Source of the DNA: Pithys albifrons albifrons
Lineage: Eukaryota; Chordata; Aves; Passeriformes; Thamnophilidae
NCBI RefSeq assembly: GCF_047495875.1
Contig: NC_092480.1
Location: 620,001 to 684,000, forward strand
DNA length: 64,000 nt
Reading direction: 5' to 3'
Below, one piece after another: positions 26,341 to 37,383 of this stretch; positions within the stretch are counted from its first letter, which is position 1; every line of letters starts with the position of its first letter. Made by a program: the position numbers and the translations under genes. The notes beneath the pieces are model-generated. The model saw only the letters and a program-made list of their open reading frames with translations. It did no database searches and was not told the DNA's origin.

Positions 26341-26778
26341 CCATAGAATGGATTGGGTTGGAAAAGCCCTCTGAGATCATCAAGTCCAACCCTTGGTCCA
26401 ACTCCAGTCCCTTTACCAGATCATGGCACTCAGTGCCACGGCCAAGCTCAGTTTCAAAACCTCCAGGGATGGGGAATCCACCCGCTCTCTGGGCAGCCCA
26501 TTCCAATCCCTGAGCACTCTCTCTGCAAAGAAGTTTTTTCTGATCTCCAATTTCCCCTGGCAGAGCTTGAGCCCATCATGCCCCCTTGTCCTATTGCTGA
26601 GTGCCTGGGAGAAGAGACCAACCCCCACCTGGCCAGAACTTCCCTTCAGGGAGTTCCAGACAGTGCTGAGGTCACCTCTGAGCCTCCTCTTCTCCAGGCT
26701 GAACACCCCCAGCTCCCTCAGCCTCTCCCCACAGCACTTGTGCTCCAGTCCCTTCTCCAGCCTCGTTGCTCTTCTCAG
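26341..26778 (-). mobile_element. CR1 LINE 3' end (antisense) with ORF2 C-terminal remnant
   Basis: Reads antisense from atagaatggattgggttgg to cagcctcgttgctcttctc. On the minus strand the frame at 26413-26706 retains the recognisable CR1 ORF2 C-terminus (SLEKRRLRGDLSTVWNSLKG, QVGVGLFSQ, KNFFAERVLRDWNGLPRE). It is 5'-truncated and not a functional gene. Confidence 0.93.
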
Positions 26779-26817
26779 TTGGGTTGGAAGAGACGTCTGA
26801 GATCATCAAATCCAACC

Positions 26818-26880
26818 CTTGATCCAACCCCACTGGGATCACCAGCCCAGGGCTGGTGATCCCAGTGGGGTTGGATCAAG
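26818..26880. repeat. Perfect palindrome, 31-bp arms, 1-nt loop
   Basis: Left arm 26818-26848 and right arm 26850-26880 are exact reverse complements around a single A. It is the same CR1 segment as in the palindrome at 26095, with a shorter arm and one changed base pair (ctgggatc instead of ctgtgatc), so the two are related but not identical. Confidence 0.97.
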
Positions 26881-26920
26881 ACATGTTGGATCAAGACATG
26901 TTGGATCAAGACATGTTGGA
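26871..26920. repeat. 15-bp tandem repeat
   Basis: TTGGATCAAGACATG three times in a row (26871-26915) plus a partial copy, starting inside the palindrome's right arm. It shares its core with the 46-bp units at 26163. Confidence 0.95.
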
Positions 26921-27035
26921 TTCTCTGTCCCTGGAGGTGTTTCAGAGGACACTCAGTGCCACATCCAGTCCCTTCTCCAGCCCCTCAATCTCTTTCCTGA
27001 ACTGAGGGGCCCAGAACTGAACACAACACTCAAAT

Positions 27036-29257
27036 GCTTAATAATTGAATCTAATAATCTAATCAGGTGTGCCCTAATTTAGTACCATTCCTAAAATCCA
27101 GCTACTCTGCCTCCCATTCCCTGCTTCTCCTTGGAACTGGCTTACAGCAGCTTTTTCAATAAAGCATGGGCTGTGTGTCTCCAAGACACTGGTGGAGAAA
27201 GTCTGACTGACTTCCTGACCTTGCCTGATGCAGAATTATGAGATCCACATTCTGTACATGCAGGGGGGGAAATTCCACCAGTGCCTCTGTGTGAAAGGGC
27301 TCAGGGTTTCCAGGTGACGTGGTGCCCATCACATGGCCCCTGTCCCTGCAGTGGTGCTCTGTGTCCCCCACACTCCCCACAGCAGCACCCTGAGCTGTCA
27401 GCACTGAAATACCTGCATGACAAAGACAAAAACACTTCGGGGTTCCTCCTTCTCACCCTGTTGGCTCAATGTTGGGTTCCCTCCCTTCCTGTGCAGGCCA
27501 GCACAGATGAACACTGCCCTGCCAACACTCCCCAAGGAAACTCCCCCCACATGCTCTCAGTGGCTCATTGGGTTCTTTTAATACATTCTGGAGAGAGCTT
27601 TGTCTCCAGTTGGTTTTCCTCCCCCCCACTTCTCGTATCTGTTTCAGTGAGATAAAGAATTCCATTGCGTTTGGAGGCCACACTCTTTTCCCAACAATCC
27701 CCACGTTTTCTGCACAGCTCTCCCATGCTCTTTAGTTGCCAGAAGGCAGACAGTGCATACTTTGGCTGGTAACTGGCACCACAGGCTACAGTTGGATTTG
27801 AAACACATTTCAGTGGCTGCTTTCTATAGTTACAGATCAGTGGATAGAACAGATGTCTGTGTAAACTCCTCTGGGTCAGGGCTGCAAGTGTGAGAAAGTG
27901 CCCGACTTCAGAGCCCCTTTCTGCAGAGCTGGACAGGTCAGGGAGTTGTTAACACAATATTGTGTTCCACCTCCAGGGACCAGTTTGAATTCAGCCCAAG
28001 GTAACCCAGATTCAAAGTGCTTATCACGTTGGCTGCCTCATTGTTCAAGTGGAGTAAGTTTGATGGGTCTCAATCTCCTCCTCCCTGGCACACAAGTATC
28101 TGCTTGCCAGAGCTTTTCCCACCCTTGGCCCCTCCCTGGCAGCTCCCCTCTTTCCCACAGCCACCTCCCCGGGGTTAACCAGGTCATGGGAACTGGAATC
28201 ACCTCCTTTTTCCTTGCTCCCTCCCTGTCTCGCTGTGCAGGGGACACCAACAGTGACAATCTGTTGCTGGAGCTGCTTCACCACCATGTCCATGGCAGGT
28301 GACACAGCCACACAATCCAAGTTATTGTAACAGGTTCAGAGCTGGACCTGATTAACCTCAGCAAGAAAACAATCTTAATATCCAGAAAGGTTCCAGTCAC
28401 AACCCTCCCCTCATTACTCGTGTTTCTAATTCACCACAAATTAATGTCACCCACTGTCACAGGGCTCTGAGCAGGTTCATGGATTTGCACATACTGAGGC
28501 CAAAAGGGAATCACTGTGACATCCAGAATAAAAGCCACAGACTCCCCTAATTTCACTGTCATTTGGTCTGAAAGCTAAAAAAGAACCAAAAAAACCAAAG
28601 ACATGTACTCCTGAAAAATGACCTGAGACTGAGAATCCACCACAGTCTGGGGAACATCAAACGGTTAATTATGCACTGTGCTAATCAAAAAAGGAAAAAA
28701 AAGCAGGCTTCATTCTAGGCAGAGTGAGGCATCTAAACCCAATTAACTCCCACCCCACACCAATAATGCTCCAAAGGTCTCCCTGTGCCCAGGGCAGGAG
28801 TGTCACTGTGGGGACAGGACACAGAGGTCACCCAGTGCCCTGGCTCAGCCACAGACAGTGGCAGCAGCAGAGCAAGGAGCATCTGGGAGACCCTGCTGCT
28901 TATCAGAATGCTTTTCCCTATATTTAAAGCACCAGAGGTTTTAGGGGGAGGGAGAGGGTTTAAAAGATGCAATTTTCTACTCCTTTTCTGTTGCTTTTTG
29001 ATCCTTTCGCTTTTGGGTCTGGCAGCTGCAACTTTCCTCATCCTTGGAGATTATTCTGCAATTCCTCAAAGAGACTTCAATTTTCTCACAAATCTCTCTT
29101 CCTTTCACTTAATTTAAACATTTATGGCCAATTCCATGATTTAATAATGAGAAATAAAATTGGAGATTTACTGAGTGTTGAGAGAAGACCTTTTACTCCA
29201 TGTAGGAAATAAGAAGGGAGTTAAAGGTGTGAGCCCTGCCAGCCACACTGGCCTGAC
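27036..29257. other. Intergenic DNA, TBCEL-GRIK4
   Basis: 2.2 kb of unique intergenic sequence. The stretch 28340-28720 is AT-richer with homeodomain-like TTAATTATG. No gene or repeat recognised. Confidence 0.6.
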
Positions 29258-29675
29258 CTGAGCTCCAGAGTGCTGGAGATTCCAGTCTGAGCACTGACCT
29301 GAGCTCCAACATGCTGGAGATTCCAGTCTGAGCACTGACCTGAGCTCCAGAGTGCTGGAGATTCCAGTCTGAGCACTGACCTGAGCTCCAGAGTGCTGGA
29401 GATTCCAGTCTGAGCACTGACCTGAGCTCCAGAGTGCTGGAGATTCCAGTCTGAGCACTGACCTGAGCTCCAGAGTGCTGGAGATTCCAGTCTGAGCACT
29501 GACCTGAGTGGAGATTCCAGTCTGAGCACTGACCTGAGTGGAGATTCCAGTCTGAGCACTGACCTGAGCTCCAGAGTGCTGGAGATTCCAGTCTGAGCAC
29601 TGACCTGAGTGGAGATTCCAGTCTGAGCACTGACCTGAGCTCCAGAGTGCTGGAGATTCCAGTCTGAGCACTGAG
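29258..29675. repeat. 41/30-bp minisatellite, 11 units
   Basis: Eight 41-bp units and three 30-bp units. The long form contains CTCCAGAGTGCTGGAG, a 6-bp stem with a 4-nt loop; the short form lacks the 11 bases ctccagagtgc and so loses the stem. The order is six long, two short, one long, one short, one long. All three minus frames stay open across the array because the unit lacks stops, producing false ORFs of up to 193 residues. Confidence 0.97.
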
Positions 29676-31399
29676 CACTCCCTACTCCCATCCCAGCAGG
29701 GCAAGTCCTGTGGACTCAGACATTGCAGATTTGGCCCCTCAAGGCTCAAGCTGGTGTATAAATCCCTAGCAGAGCTGTCTTAGATATTTGGCTAATAACT
29801 TCAGAGCCTGACTTCATTTAGCACCACTGCCAGCTGATCAACTCCAAGCTGTTTCTCCCCACACCATTAATTTAAGGTAACTATTCACTAAGATCTTTGG
29901 TTCCACTCAAGCGCTTCCCAAATCATTTCTTCAGTCTGTCAATTATCCAAGACTAATGCACCTTGAAGTTACCTTTTAGAGCAAACATTACTCCACAGCC
30001 ATAACTCTGAAATATTATCAGTAGCCCAAAGATTGGCACAATGCAGTTTCAGCTTCAGAAATTGAGGCTGTGCATTCGAACGTAGAAACCAAAAATAAAT
30101 CAGTACCGGTGTCATCTCAAGATCTATTGGATTTTTGTAATTTGGCAATTGCTGGGCATGTTCATGGGACCAAATGGACCTCGAGCCTTTTATCCAGTTG
30201 ATTTCATTTTCTGGATGGCTACAATTAGATGAAGGCACTTCCTCAGGTACCGCTGCAATGGCACTGGCATCAAATCATGTCTGGCAAATCAAATCTCCCA
30301 CCCCCGGGGCTGGCTCGCTCTTCTGGCTGCTGCCTCACCCTCTCCATCACCGTGGGGATTCTCTGGGCACTCAGGATGTGGTGCTTGGGAGATGCCCCAA
30401 ATCCACGTGTGACCTGTGCCAGCTCCTGCCCCCTCCTGTGAGCCCTCAGTGTGGTATCTGCAGGTGCTCCAGGGAGCTGCCTCAGCCTGAGCAGCAAGAG
30501 CAGCAAACCTGGGCATGGATTCTGCTCAGTGCCCTTCTCCAGCTGGCTCTGGCTCTGGCCCTGCTGCTCAGCACGGCCTGGCACCCACCTGCTGCCCCAT
30601 TCCGGACACATCTCATCTTGGCCCACAATTCCCATCCTGTTCAGTCAGACAAGAAGGGCACCAGCAGACAGGAATGAGCCCAGACGTGGAAATGGCCGGG
30701 TCTCCCTCTGCCAAATGCCCTGGATTCCTAACTAGTTGTTGTGATGAGACAAAGTGCCACTGCTGTCTGATTTTGGAATGGGACTTTGGCTGTGAGAACA
30801 GGACAAACCAGAGGGAGAAGCTGTCTGTTCCCATCTTACATGTGTAACAACTCCATTCCAGGGCTGGATGTCTCCTTGAGAACGATGCTGGCTGTGCCTG
30901 TGGCCTGCCAGCATCCAGAATAATTAACCATTAATGTTAGCAAACAGTTGGCAAATCCCCACCTGCTCTCAGAGTCCTTTGCAAACATGAACAGATTAAA
31001 CCTTGCCAGACCCACTCCAGTCCTACCCATGAATCCAAAGAATTTCCTCCACCTCTGTTGTCTGACAGGGTGTTTAGCAAATATGGGCAGGTTGGGAAGT
31101 GCTCAGATCACCCCCATTTTACAGCAGAAGGGAGGCCCAGGGTGGCAAAAGGATGTTCCAAAGGTCCCAGCGAGTGCTGTTGGTGCAGCAACAGAGAGTG
31201 GTTGTGGTCTCCAACCCTGCCCCATCCTTCCTCTGCCTGGCAGGTCGTCATCCTTAGCTCAGTGTCAAGAAAGTCCAAGCAGGAAAGGGATACAGGCTTA
31301 GCCCAAAGTCTGACAATCAGGCTGGGTAGTGTGACAGCTCTGCTGCTGGGACACAACAGCCCACACAGACACAAATAACCCTGGGCAAAGTCTGGGCCA
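29676..31399. other. Intergenic DNA with a possible conserved element
   Basis: The stretch 29830-30250 is low in repeats, AT-balanced and rich in homeobox-like motifs (caattatcc, gactaatg, taatttaagg), which resembles a conserved non-coding element. At 31110-31190 cccccattttacagcagaag is faintly like the MIR relic at 19696. No gene seen. Confidence 0.4.
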
Positions 31400-31652
31400 G
31401 CCAGAGCAGTGTCCCAGGACAGCATGGGATGGGACAGGAGGAAGGAATTCTTCCCTGTGAGGCTGGGCAGGCCCTGGCACAGGTGCCCAGAGAAGCCATG
31501 GCTGCCCCATCCCTGGAAGTGCCCAAGGGCAGGTTGGACAGGGCTTGGAGCACCCTGGGCTGGTGGAAGGTGTCCCTGACCATGGCAGGGGGTGGAAGGA
31601 GATGACCTTTAAGGTCCCTTCCAACCTAAACCATTCTGGGATTCTATGAGAC
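31400..31652 (+). mobile_element. CR1 LINE 3' end (forward)
   Basis: Contains aattcttccctgtgaggctg, ccatccctggaagtgcccaa, ccatggcagggggtggaag, ctttaaggtcccttccaacc and a final attctgggattctatga, the CR1 terminal signature. Confidence 0.93.
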
Positions 31653-34600
31653 AGGGAAACATGGAAGACAACAGGTTTGAAAAAAACAAGGGTCTGATCC
31701 ATGCTGGTCTAGATTGCCTTTCCCTCACCAGTGTCAGTGAAATTCCCCTTTAACTCAGCTGACATTTTGTCCTGAACAAAGTAACAAGTCCTCTCTTTCT
31801 CCACACTGCACCCCAGTCAGGATTCTGAGCAGCCCCTTGGGCCAGCTCCCAAGAAGACTAAGACTCCCAGTTGACTAAGAGGAGTTGAGGATGTGACTAT
31901 GTAGCAGTCCTGACAGGCCATGAGAACACCCTCCATCTCCCAGGAATGGCCCTTTCCCTGCCCTGACACCCCAACAGACATTTGCTATCCCTGCACCCTA
32001 CACTCAATACGTGAGACACCGAAAACAACAGAAAAAATGTCTCTACATATTGATCAAAGTGCAAAAAACACTGTTCCAAAACAGCCTGAGTCAAGAAACA
32101 AGAAATGTTATGTCTTTCCATTGTAACAGAGCCCTATTTATCACATTGGAAAGGGTACTTTGGAGAGGCAAATGGCCAACTAGTGCCTTTGATACATGGA
32201 GATGCTTCAAGATAGGTATGATATAGAAAACCTCAGCAGAGATATGTCCCAGCTAATCTGACAGTTATCTCTTTTACAGCCAACTACTGTCATTTCAGTC
32301 TTTGAGAACTGCCAGAACTACACTGATAACTGCAGACCTAAACACAGCAGAGGAGAAAGCCTTTGTTAATTAAGCTTCCTTCATTTTCCTGGTGATCTGG
32401 CCTCAGCAGAGCTCTCAGAGAGCTGCTGCTGTGTGGCCCTTTGTGCTGCTGATGGACTGCCACAGTCCCCCCAGACAGCTGCAGATCCTCATCTGCAGCC
32501 TGGAATGCTTTCTGGGATGAAATGCTGCAGTCCTGCCACAAACCAGACCAATAACTCAAGAGAGCACAGCAGATTCCTCATTGGAGGGGAAAAAACCCTC
32601 CCTGAAGGATGCACAAACCTGCCCATTGTCTGACCCAGCTGATACAGGGATGATGTTCCCAGTGTGGTGTTGAGTTCCAGAGAGGCCTATTTATACTGAA
32701 TTCATCAGTGGCACTTTGTGCCCAGAAGAGTTCAGCTCTGTATTTTCAATCAGTCAGTGGCCATCGGGCCCTAATGGGGTTTCTGGATCTGGGTGCTTTC
32801 TCTGTTCACAGGCCTTTGGGCACACTCAGCTGTTCCTCTGCTCTGTCCAAACTGCAGCTCCCCACTATTAAACACTCAGCCCAGACTCACTCTTTGCCAT
32901 GTCTGAGGGCAGTCTGCAGTTGCCTTTGCAGATCACTTGCCTGGCTCTGCCCCCACTGGGGCTGTTTCCCTTGCCCTGAGATGTCTCACTCCTCTCCTGA
33001 TCTGCAGTGCTAATTCTTCCCTCAAGTCACTGCAAGGAACTTCATCACCTTCACTGGATTCACAAGTGCAGTAGAAGAGAGAAACACCTGTCTTGCAGGT
33101 AATTAATTTCAGAGGTAAATTAAACGAGCTGATGAGGGGTCTCTGATTGCTCATACCAGCCTTTTCATGGCCAAATCGTGACAGCTTCACCCCAAACCAG
33201 TCCATTGCTGCTTCTCTGCTCCTCAATTAGACACAGGACACCAGCCATGCTCCTCCAAGCAGACCTCACCCTCAGGTCCCTTCCTTTTCCCCAGGGATGT
33301 CTTTGCCATTCAGAGTCATCACCCAAGAACCACCAAAACCAGTTACCACATTGCTGTGTGCACCCCAGTTGCTCTGTGCCCACAGCTGCAGCTCCCAGTG
33401 CTGGGGGGATCTCAAACCCCTTCCAAACCCTTTCTGCAACTCAGGATCTCTGCCAAAAACACAAACCAAAGCAGGAGCTGTTCCCTTTGCCTCTTCCTGC
33501 ACCTTTTTGGTCACTTACCTGGAGATTGCCTTGGGGTTCAAGGAGAGAACAGACTTGACAGGAGCAGGGAGGATTTCTGTGGCTCTGAAACAGTTAAAAA
33601 GATTCCTGCCTCAGGACCACGGAGAGCTGAGTGTCTAGTTTATAATTTATGGCTCACCATCTCTCTTCCCAAGGTCCTGCAGGCTCTTGTGTTCACAGAA
33701 CAACCCCTTCCTATTTTCTGTGCCACTCAGCTCAGTGAATGCCCCCTGGGCCAGTCCAAGCCTCGTGGGTGCCTTCACCCCGAACACAGCTTTGTATCAT
33801 TAGGTGAAGGTGGAACTGCCTGGAAACAACACCACAAACATGGGGTTTAGCACATGGGAGACATTGCAGGCCTCGTAGGGAGGAACCTGCCAGAGTGCTG
33901 TGGGCTGAGCCAGGGCTGGGGAAGGGGCTGTCAGCACAGGGGAGATGGAGCCCAGGCCCCACCGCTGGGCTCCCGAACAGAGGGGGCTGCAGGAGCCTCA
34001 AACAAACCACTCAGGGGAGATAAAGCAAAGTATTACATTTGAATTGATCTAATCTTTGCCTCCCGGTGGAATTTGCAGAGATATCTTACTAGAATTACTC
34101 GAGGTTTATCAGGAGACAGCAATACTGGGAAAGTGCCTTTTGCATGGCAAACCAGCTCCAGATCTTGAACTGCATTAGCATTGGGACTGGCTGAGCTAAA
34201 GAGCCCCACAATGGTTTCTAAGATGAGAGGAAAAAAATACTGGGGACAGAGGGAACATGGGAGAGGTAAACCCACCTGGGCACACAAATGTACATGAGCA
34301 CAAACCCAGGCACATGAATAATGCTGTCTGCTCCCTCCACTGTCAAACCTGCATTTACCAAGGAGCAGAAAATACAGGACACAGACACATTACAAAAGGC
34401 ATCTAAATTACAGCAGCTTTTATCCTCCTCTTCTGAGGTCCATTTCTGCTCTGAGTGCAAAACCTCTGAACATTGAAAGAAAAAAATAAAAAAGAGAGAA
34501 GAGGGCAAAAGGGACATGTAACAAATCTCCTTAAAATACAGACCCAGATCTAAAATATCATGTGGGTGGAGCAAGCTAAGAGGAGAGATAAAAAGCAAAG

Positions 34601-35660
34601 ACACTGAGAAACCAGGTGGTTTCCTATCATTTTTTTCCTTGACATCCTCTGTCTGAGCAGATGACTGCAGGATCTTTAGAGATGCAGAATAATGTCTGGC
34701 TCTGTCAAGACTTCTCTTGATGCACTGCATAGAAACGGTGAAAAAAGCATCAGGTCTGATAAATGATTCATGGAGCCTTTTCTTCTGCTAATCTGTAAAT
34801 AAATTTTAAACAGCAGCTTCTCTTTGATGAATATATTCCACTGCTTGTGAAAACATGTCGGCCTTTAAACCCAACACAGGCACCCTGAGATGTCTCTGGG
34901 GCTGCTGTCAGGGCTCTGAAGGGCCAAGTCTGGCTCCTTGCAGAGTGCAGGGATGGAGTTTCACTGAACTCACCTCAGCTGAGGATCTGCCTCTCCCACC
35001 CCATGGACCAGGACTCCTGGGCTCTGGTGAGGTCTTACCTTGTCCCACTGTTCTGTTTAGTCAGGGAGAGAGGAACATCCTGTGGGTTTAGAGCTATGAA
35101 GGCCAGAAAGGACCTCTCTGACCATCTCATATGACATCCTGCATAACAAGCTCTAAATCCTCTCCTTGTTGCACGTTTTAATGTTACTGCTTGGCAAGCA
35201 TTTATCTTCACAACCTGCTGGAAGAACAGAAGAGTCCCAATGTGCCCATCAGCACAGCCCATTCCCTGCACATCCTCCTCAGGATCACCTGGAAAGAGGC
35301 TCCTGGATTTGCCCAGCTGTACCTGACCCTCAGCCCCCAACCAGGGGAGGATGGAACTGCCACAGCCCACATTCCATGGAAACCTGCCCACCCTGGGCAG
35401 CCTCACTGCTGGTAGTTATGGGGTTTCTCCCCCTTATCCCCCCACCTTTGGGCTTTCTTTCATTGACCTTTGCTTTCTTTCTGCTTTTTCCACTCAGCTA
35501 CAGGTGACAGGATGTGGACACACTCAGGCAGCAGAGACCTGCAACAGCCAAAGCACCTCTGTCCTTTCAGTTGTTGGGGTTCTCCCTCAGCAGGTGGGCC
35601 TCAAACTGTCTCAACTTTTGTGACTGTGGACAGGGAAGGAAAAAGAAAAAAAAAGCATAA
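31653..35660. other. Intergenic DNA downstream of GRIK4
   Basis: 4 kb without a gene. It contains a likely ancient CR1/L3-type relic at 35080-35170 and a low-repeat stretch at 34030-34260 that might be a conserved element. Otherwise unique sequence. Confidence 0.5.
35080..35170. repeat. Possible ancient CR1/L3-type relic
   Basis: The segments agctatgaaggccagaaagg, acctctctgaccatctcata and tgacatcctgcataacaagc resemble the archosaur/turtle CR1-type tail (gccagaagggaccattatgatcatct...cctgcataacac). The similarity is short and from memory. Confidence 0.4.
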
Positions 35661-37017
35661 TTATACAAGGACATCTTTTATTTCAGTACATTCAAGACAA
35701 AAAGAAAAGAAAACAATTCAAGAACAGGATGTACCTTCACTCAAGGCTTTATCTCCCCTGCCCCTCTCCATTGTCATCTCTTTCCTTTTACAATCAGAAA
35801 TTGCATAGAATTTGTTTTTCAATCAGAAAATTAAATTCATCAGTGTAACCCCCCACGTCTGTACCAAGCAGAGGGTGAGCTGCTGCTGCTGCTGTTTTAG
35901 GGAAGTAAATATTTTCCTTACATGAGATCCTGGGTGAGTGGTTCTCTCCAGTGCTGTGGCTGCTGGCCATGGGCTGTCAGCCCCCCTCGGAGCTCAGGGG
36001 GCTCTGTGGCTCGTGGGAGCTCCTGAGCTGGGACAGAGCTCAGAGTCACTTCAGGAGTGTGCAGGGCACAGGCTGTGCCCATTTTGGGGGTACCAACACC
36101 ACCTCCCTCCGCTGGGGGGAAAGGGCAGCCCCCCCCAGGGCTCCCCTCTCGCCTGCTCCCACCTCTCCTTCCTGCAAAGGCTCCCCCACCCTCATTCCAA
36201 AAACAGAATGGAAAGAAAAAGCAAAAGATAACCCCAAAACGGAACAAAAGACACAGAACCCCTGAAATTCCAGGCGTTTCAAGGCCTCTTTGAGTTCACT
36301 GTGTTTGTTGGTTGTGGTTTTTTGGCATTTTAATATTTTTATATCTATGTATAGATATATTCACATATATATGTAATTTTAACAACTCCTCAGATGGACT
36401 TTCAGCAAATGCTGCTTCTCCCAGGGAGTGTGTCCCATCCCATCCTGCCCTTCCTCTCTCAGTCCATCTGCCCCACTCTGAAAAGGAAGAAGAGCTCAGC
36501 ATCTGAAACCTGGTGCCTTGGAGACCCAAATGAAACCAAAACGAAACAGTGACTCCTCCTTTCCCATCCCTTATCCATGGCAAATAAAAAGTCCCTCCCC
36601 CCACCCTTTGAGAACACCCCCTGGAAAGTCTGATTGATGGAGAGACAGCGCCAGTGTCCTTCCTTCCTGCTGGCTCGGGCTGGAGAAGTCCCAAGAACGC
36701 CCTGGCCCCTGGGTGGGCAATCCCTGCTACACCAGTTCCCACCACATCCCTCCTGCTCCCTCAGTGGCCCGGACACAGCCACTGGAGCCCACTGAGGACC
36801 TCCCTGCTGCCCCACCAGGCTCCAGCGAGCCTCGTGCCCCCTCGGACACCGAAGCCAAGGGTGCCCAGGTGGCCAGGTGGGCGCCCAGCCCAAAGGTCTG
36901 CCTGGCTGGAGCAGCTGGGGACCTGCTGTCCATTTAAAACCGAGCTGACACTGGACAAGGCCGTGTTCTGTAAAATGGAACAGGACCCTCTGCCCCCCCG
37001 TGCCCGCAGTGCCAGCG
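35660..37017 (-). other. GRIK4: Probable GRIK4 3' untranslated region
   Basis: Follows the GRIK4 stop codon on the minus strand. It includes an AT-rich stretch at 36305-36385 (tatatctatgtatagatata) and a CAG/CTG run at 35880-35894. The extent is inferred from the polyadenylation signal. Confidence 0.45.
35677..35682 (-). terminator. GRIK4: Candidate GRIK4 polyadenylation signal (AATAAA, minus strand)
   Basis: TTTATT on the plus strand reads AATAAA on the gene strand and is followed by tgtccttgtat. It is the only AATAAA I found between the stop codon and this point, giving a 3'UTR of about 1.35 kb. Confidence 0.45.
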
Positions 37018-37383
37018 CTACTCGGGCTCGCTGCTGTTGGTGTTCTTGTCCCACTGCAGGCTCTCCTCGCTGCGCGCGGGCGATCCCGCCGGCGGCCGTG
37101 CCCGGAGCCCCTGGAAGCGCCGGCACTCGGGGCACACGCGGATGTGGGTGCACCCTCGGGCGACCAGGGCGGCCTCCTGTGCCAGTCTTTGTGCCAGGGG
37201 GTCTGGCTCGCCCCCGCTGCACAGCTTGCCGTTGCTGAGCGTGGTTGTGCTGCGGGCTCGGCGCTCCTCGGGGATCACGGGGCGCGTCCGCACCATCCCC
37301 CCGCGCCGCCGCCGGGGGTGGAAACTGTCCTGGCACAGGATGATGTTGCGCAGCTCCGTCACCATCTCTTGGCACACCGACAC
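37018..37383 (-). CDS. GRIK4: GRIK4 last exon: cytoplasmic tail
   Basis: 121 codons and a stop at 37020-37018. [60 protein letters not shown], ending [16 protein letters not shown]. The RRRR run resembles arginine-type ER-retention signals of KA subunits (inference). The acceptor is cccttccag. The exon is very GC-rich. Confidence 0.95.
   Translation of the reverse strand: MSVCQEMVTELRNIILCQDSFHPRRRRGGMVRTRPVIPEERRARSTTTLSNGKLCSGGEPDPLAQRLAQEAALVARGCTHIRVCPECRRFQGLRARPPAGSPARSEESLQWDKNTNSSEPE

Larger units (their letters stand above)
26779..27035 (-). mobile_element. Third antisense CR1 3' end with its own palindrome
   Basis: Starts ttgggttggaagagacgtct, contains a palindrome at 26818-26880 and 15-bp tandem repeats, then returns to CR1 (cagtgccacatccagtccct, gggcccagaactgaacacaa). 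It abuts the previous copy directly. Confidence 0.88.

Noticed and set aside
29168..29749. Minus-strand ORFs of 156-193 residues with LRLESPALWSSGQCSDWN repeats
   Set aside because: All three minus frames are open because the 41-bp unit has no stop; it is an intergenic minisatellite.
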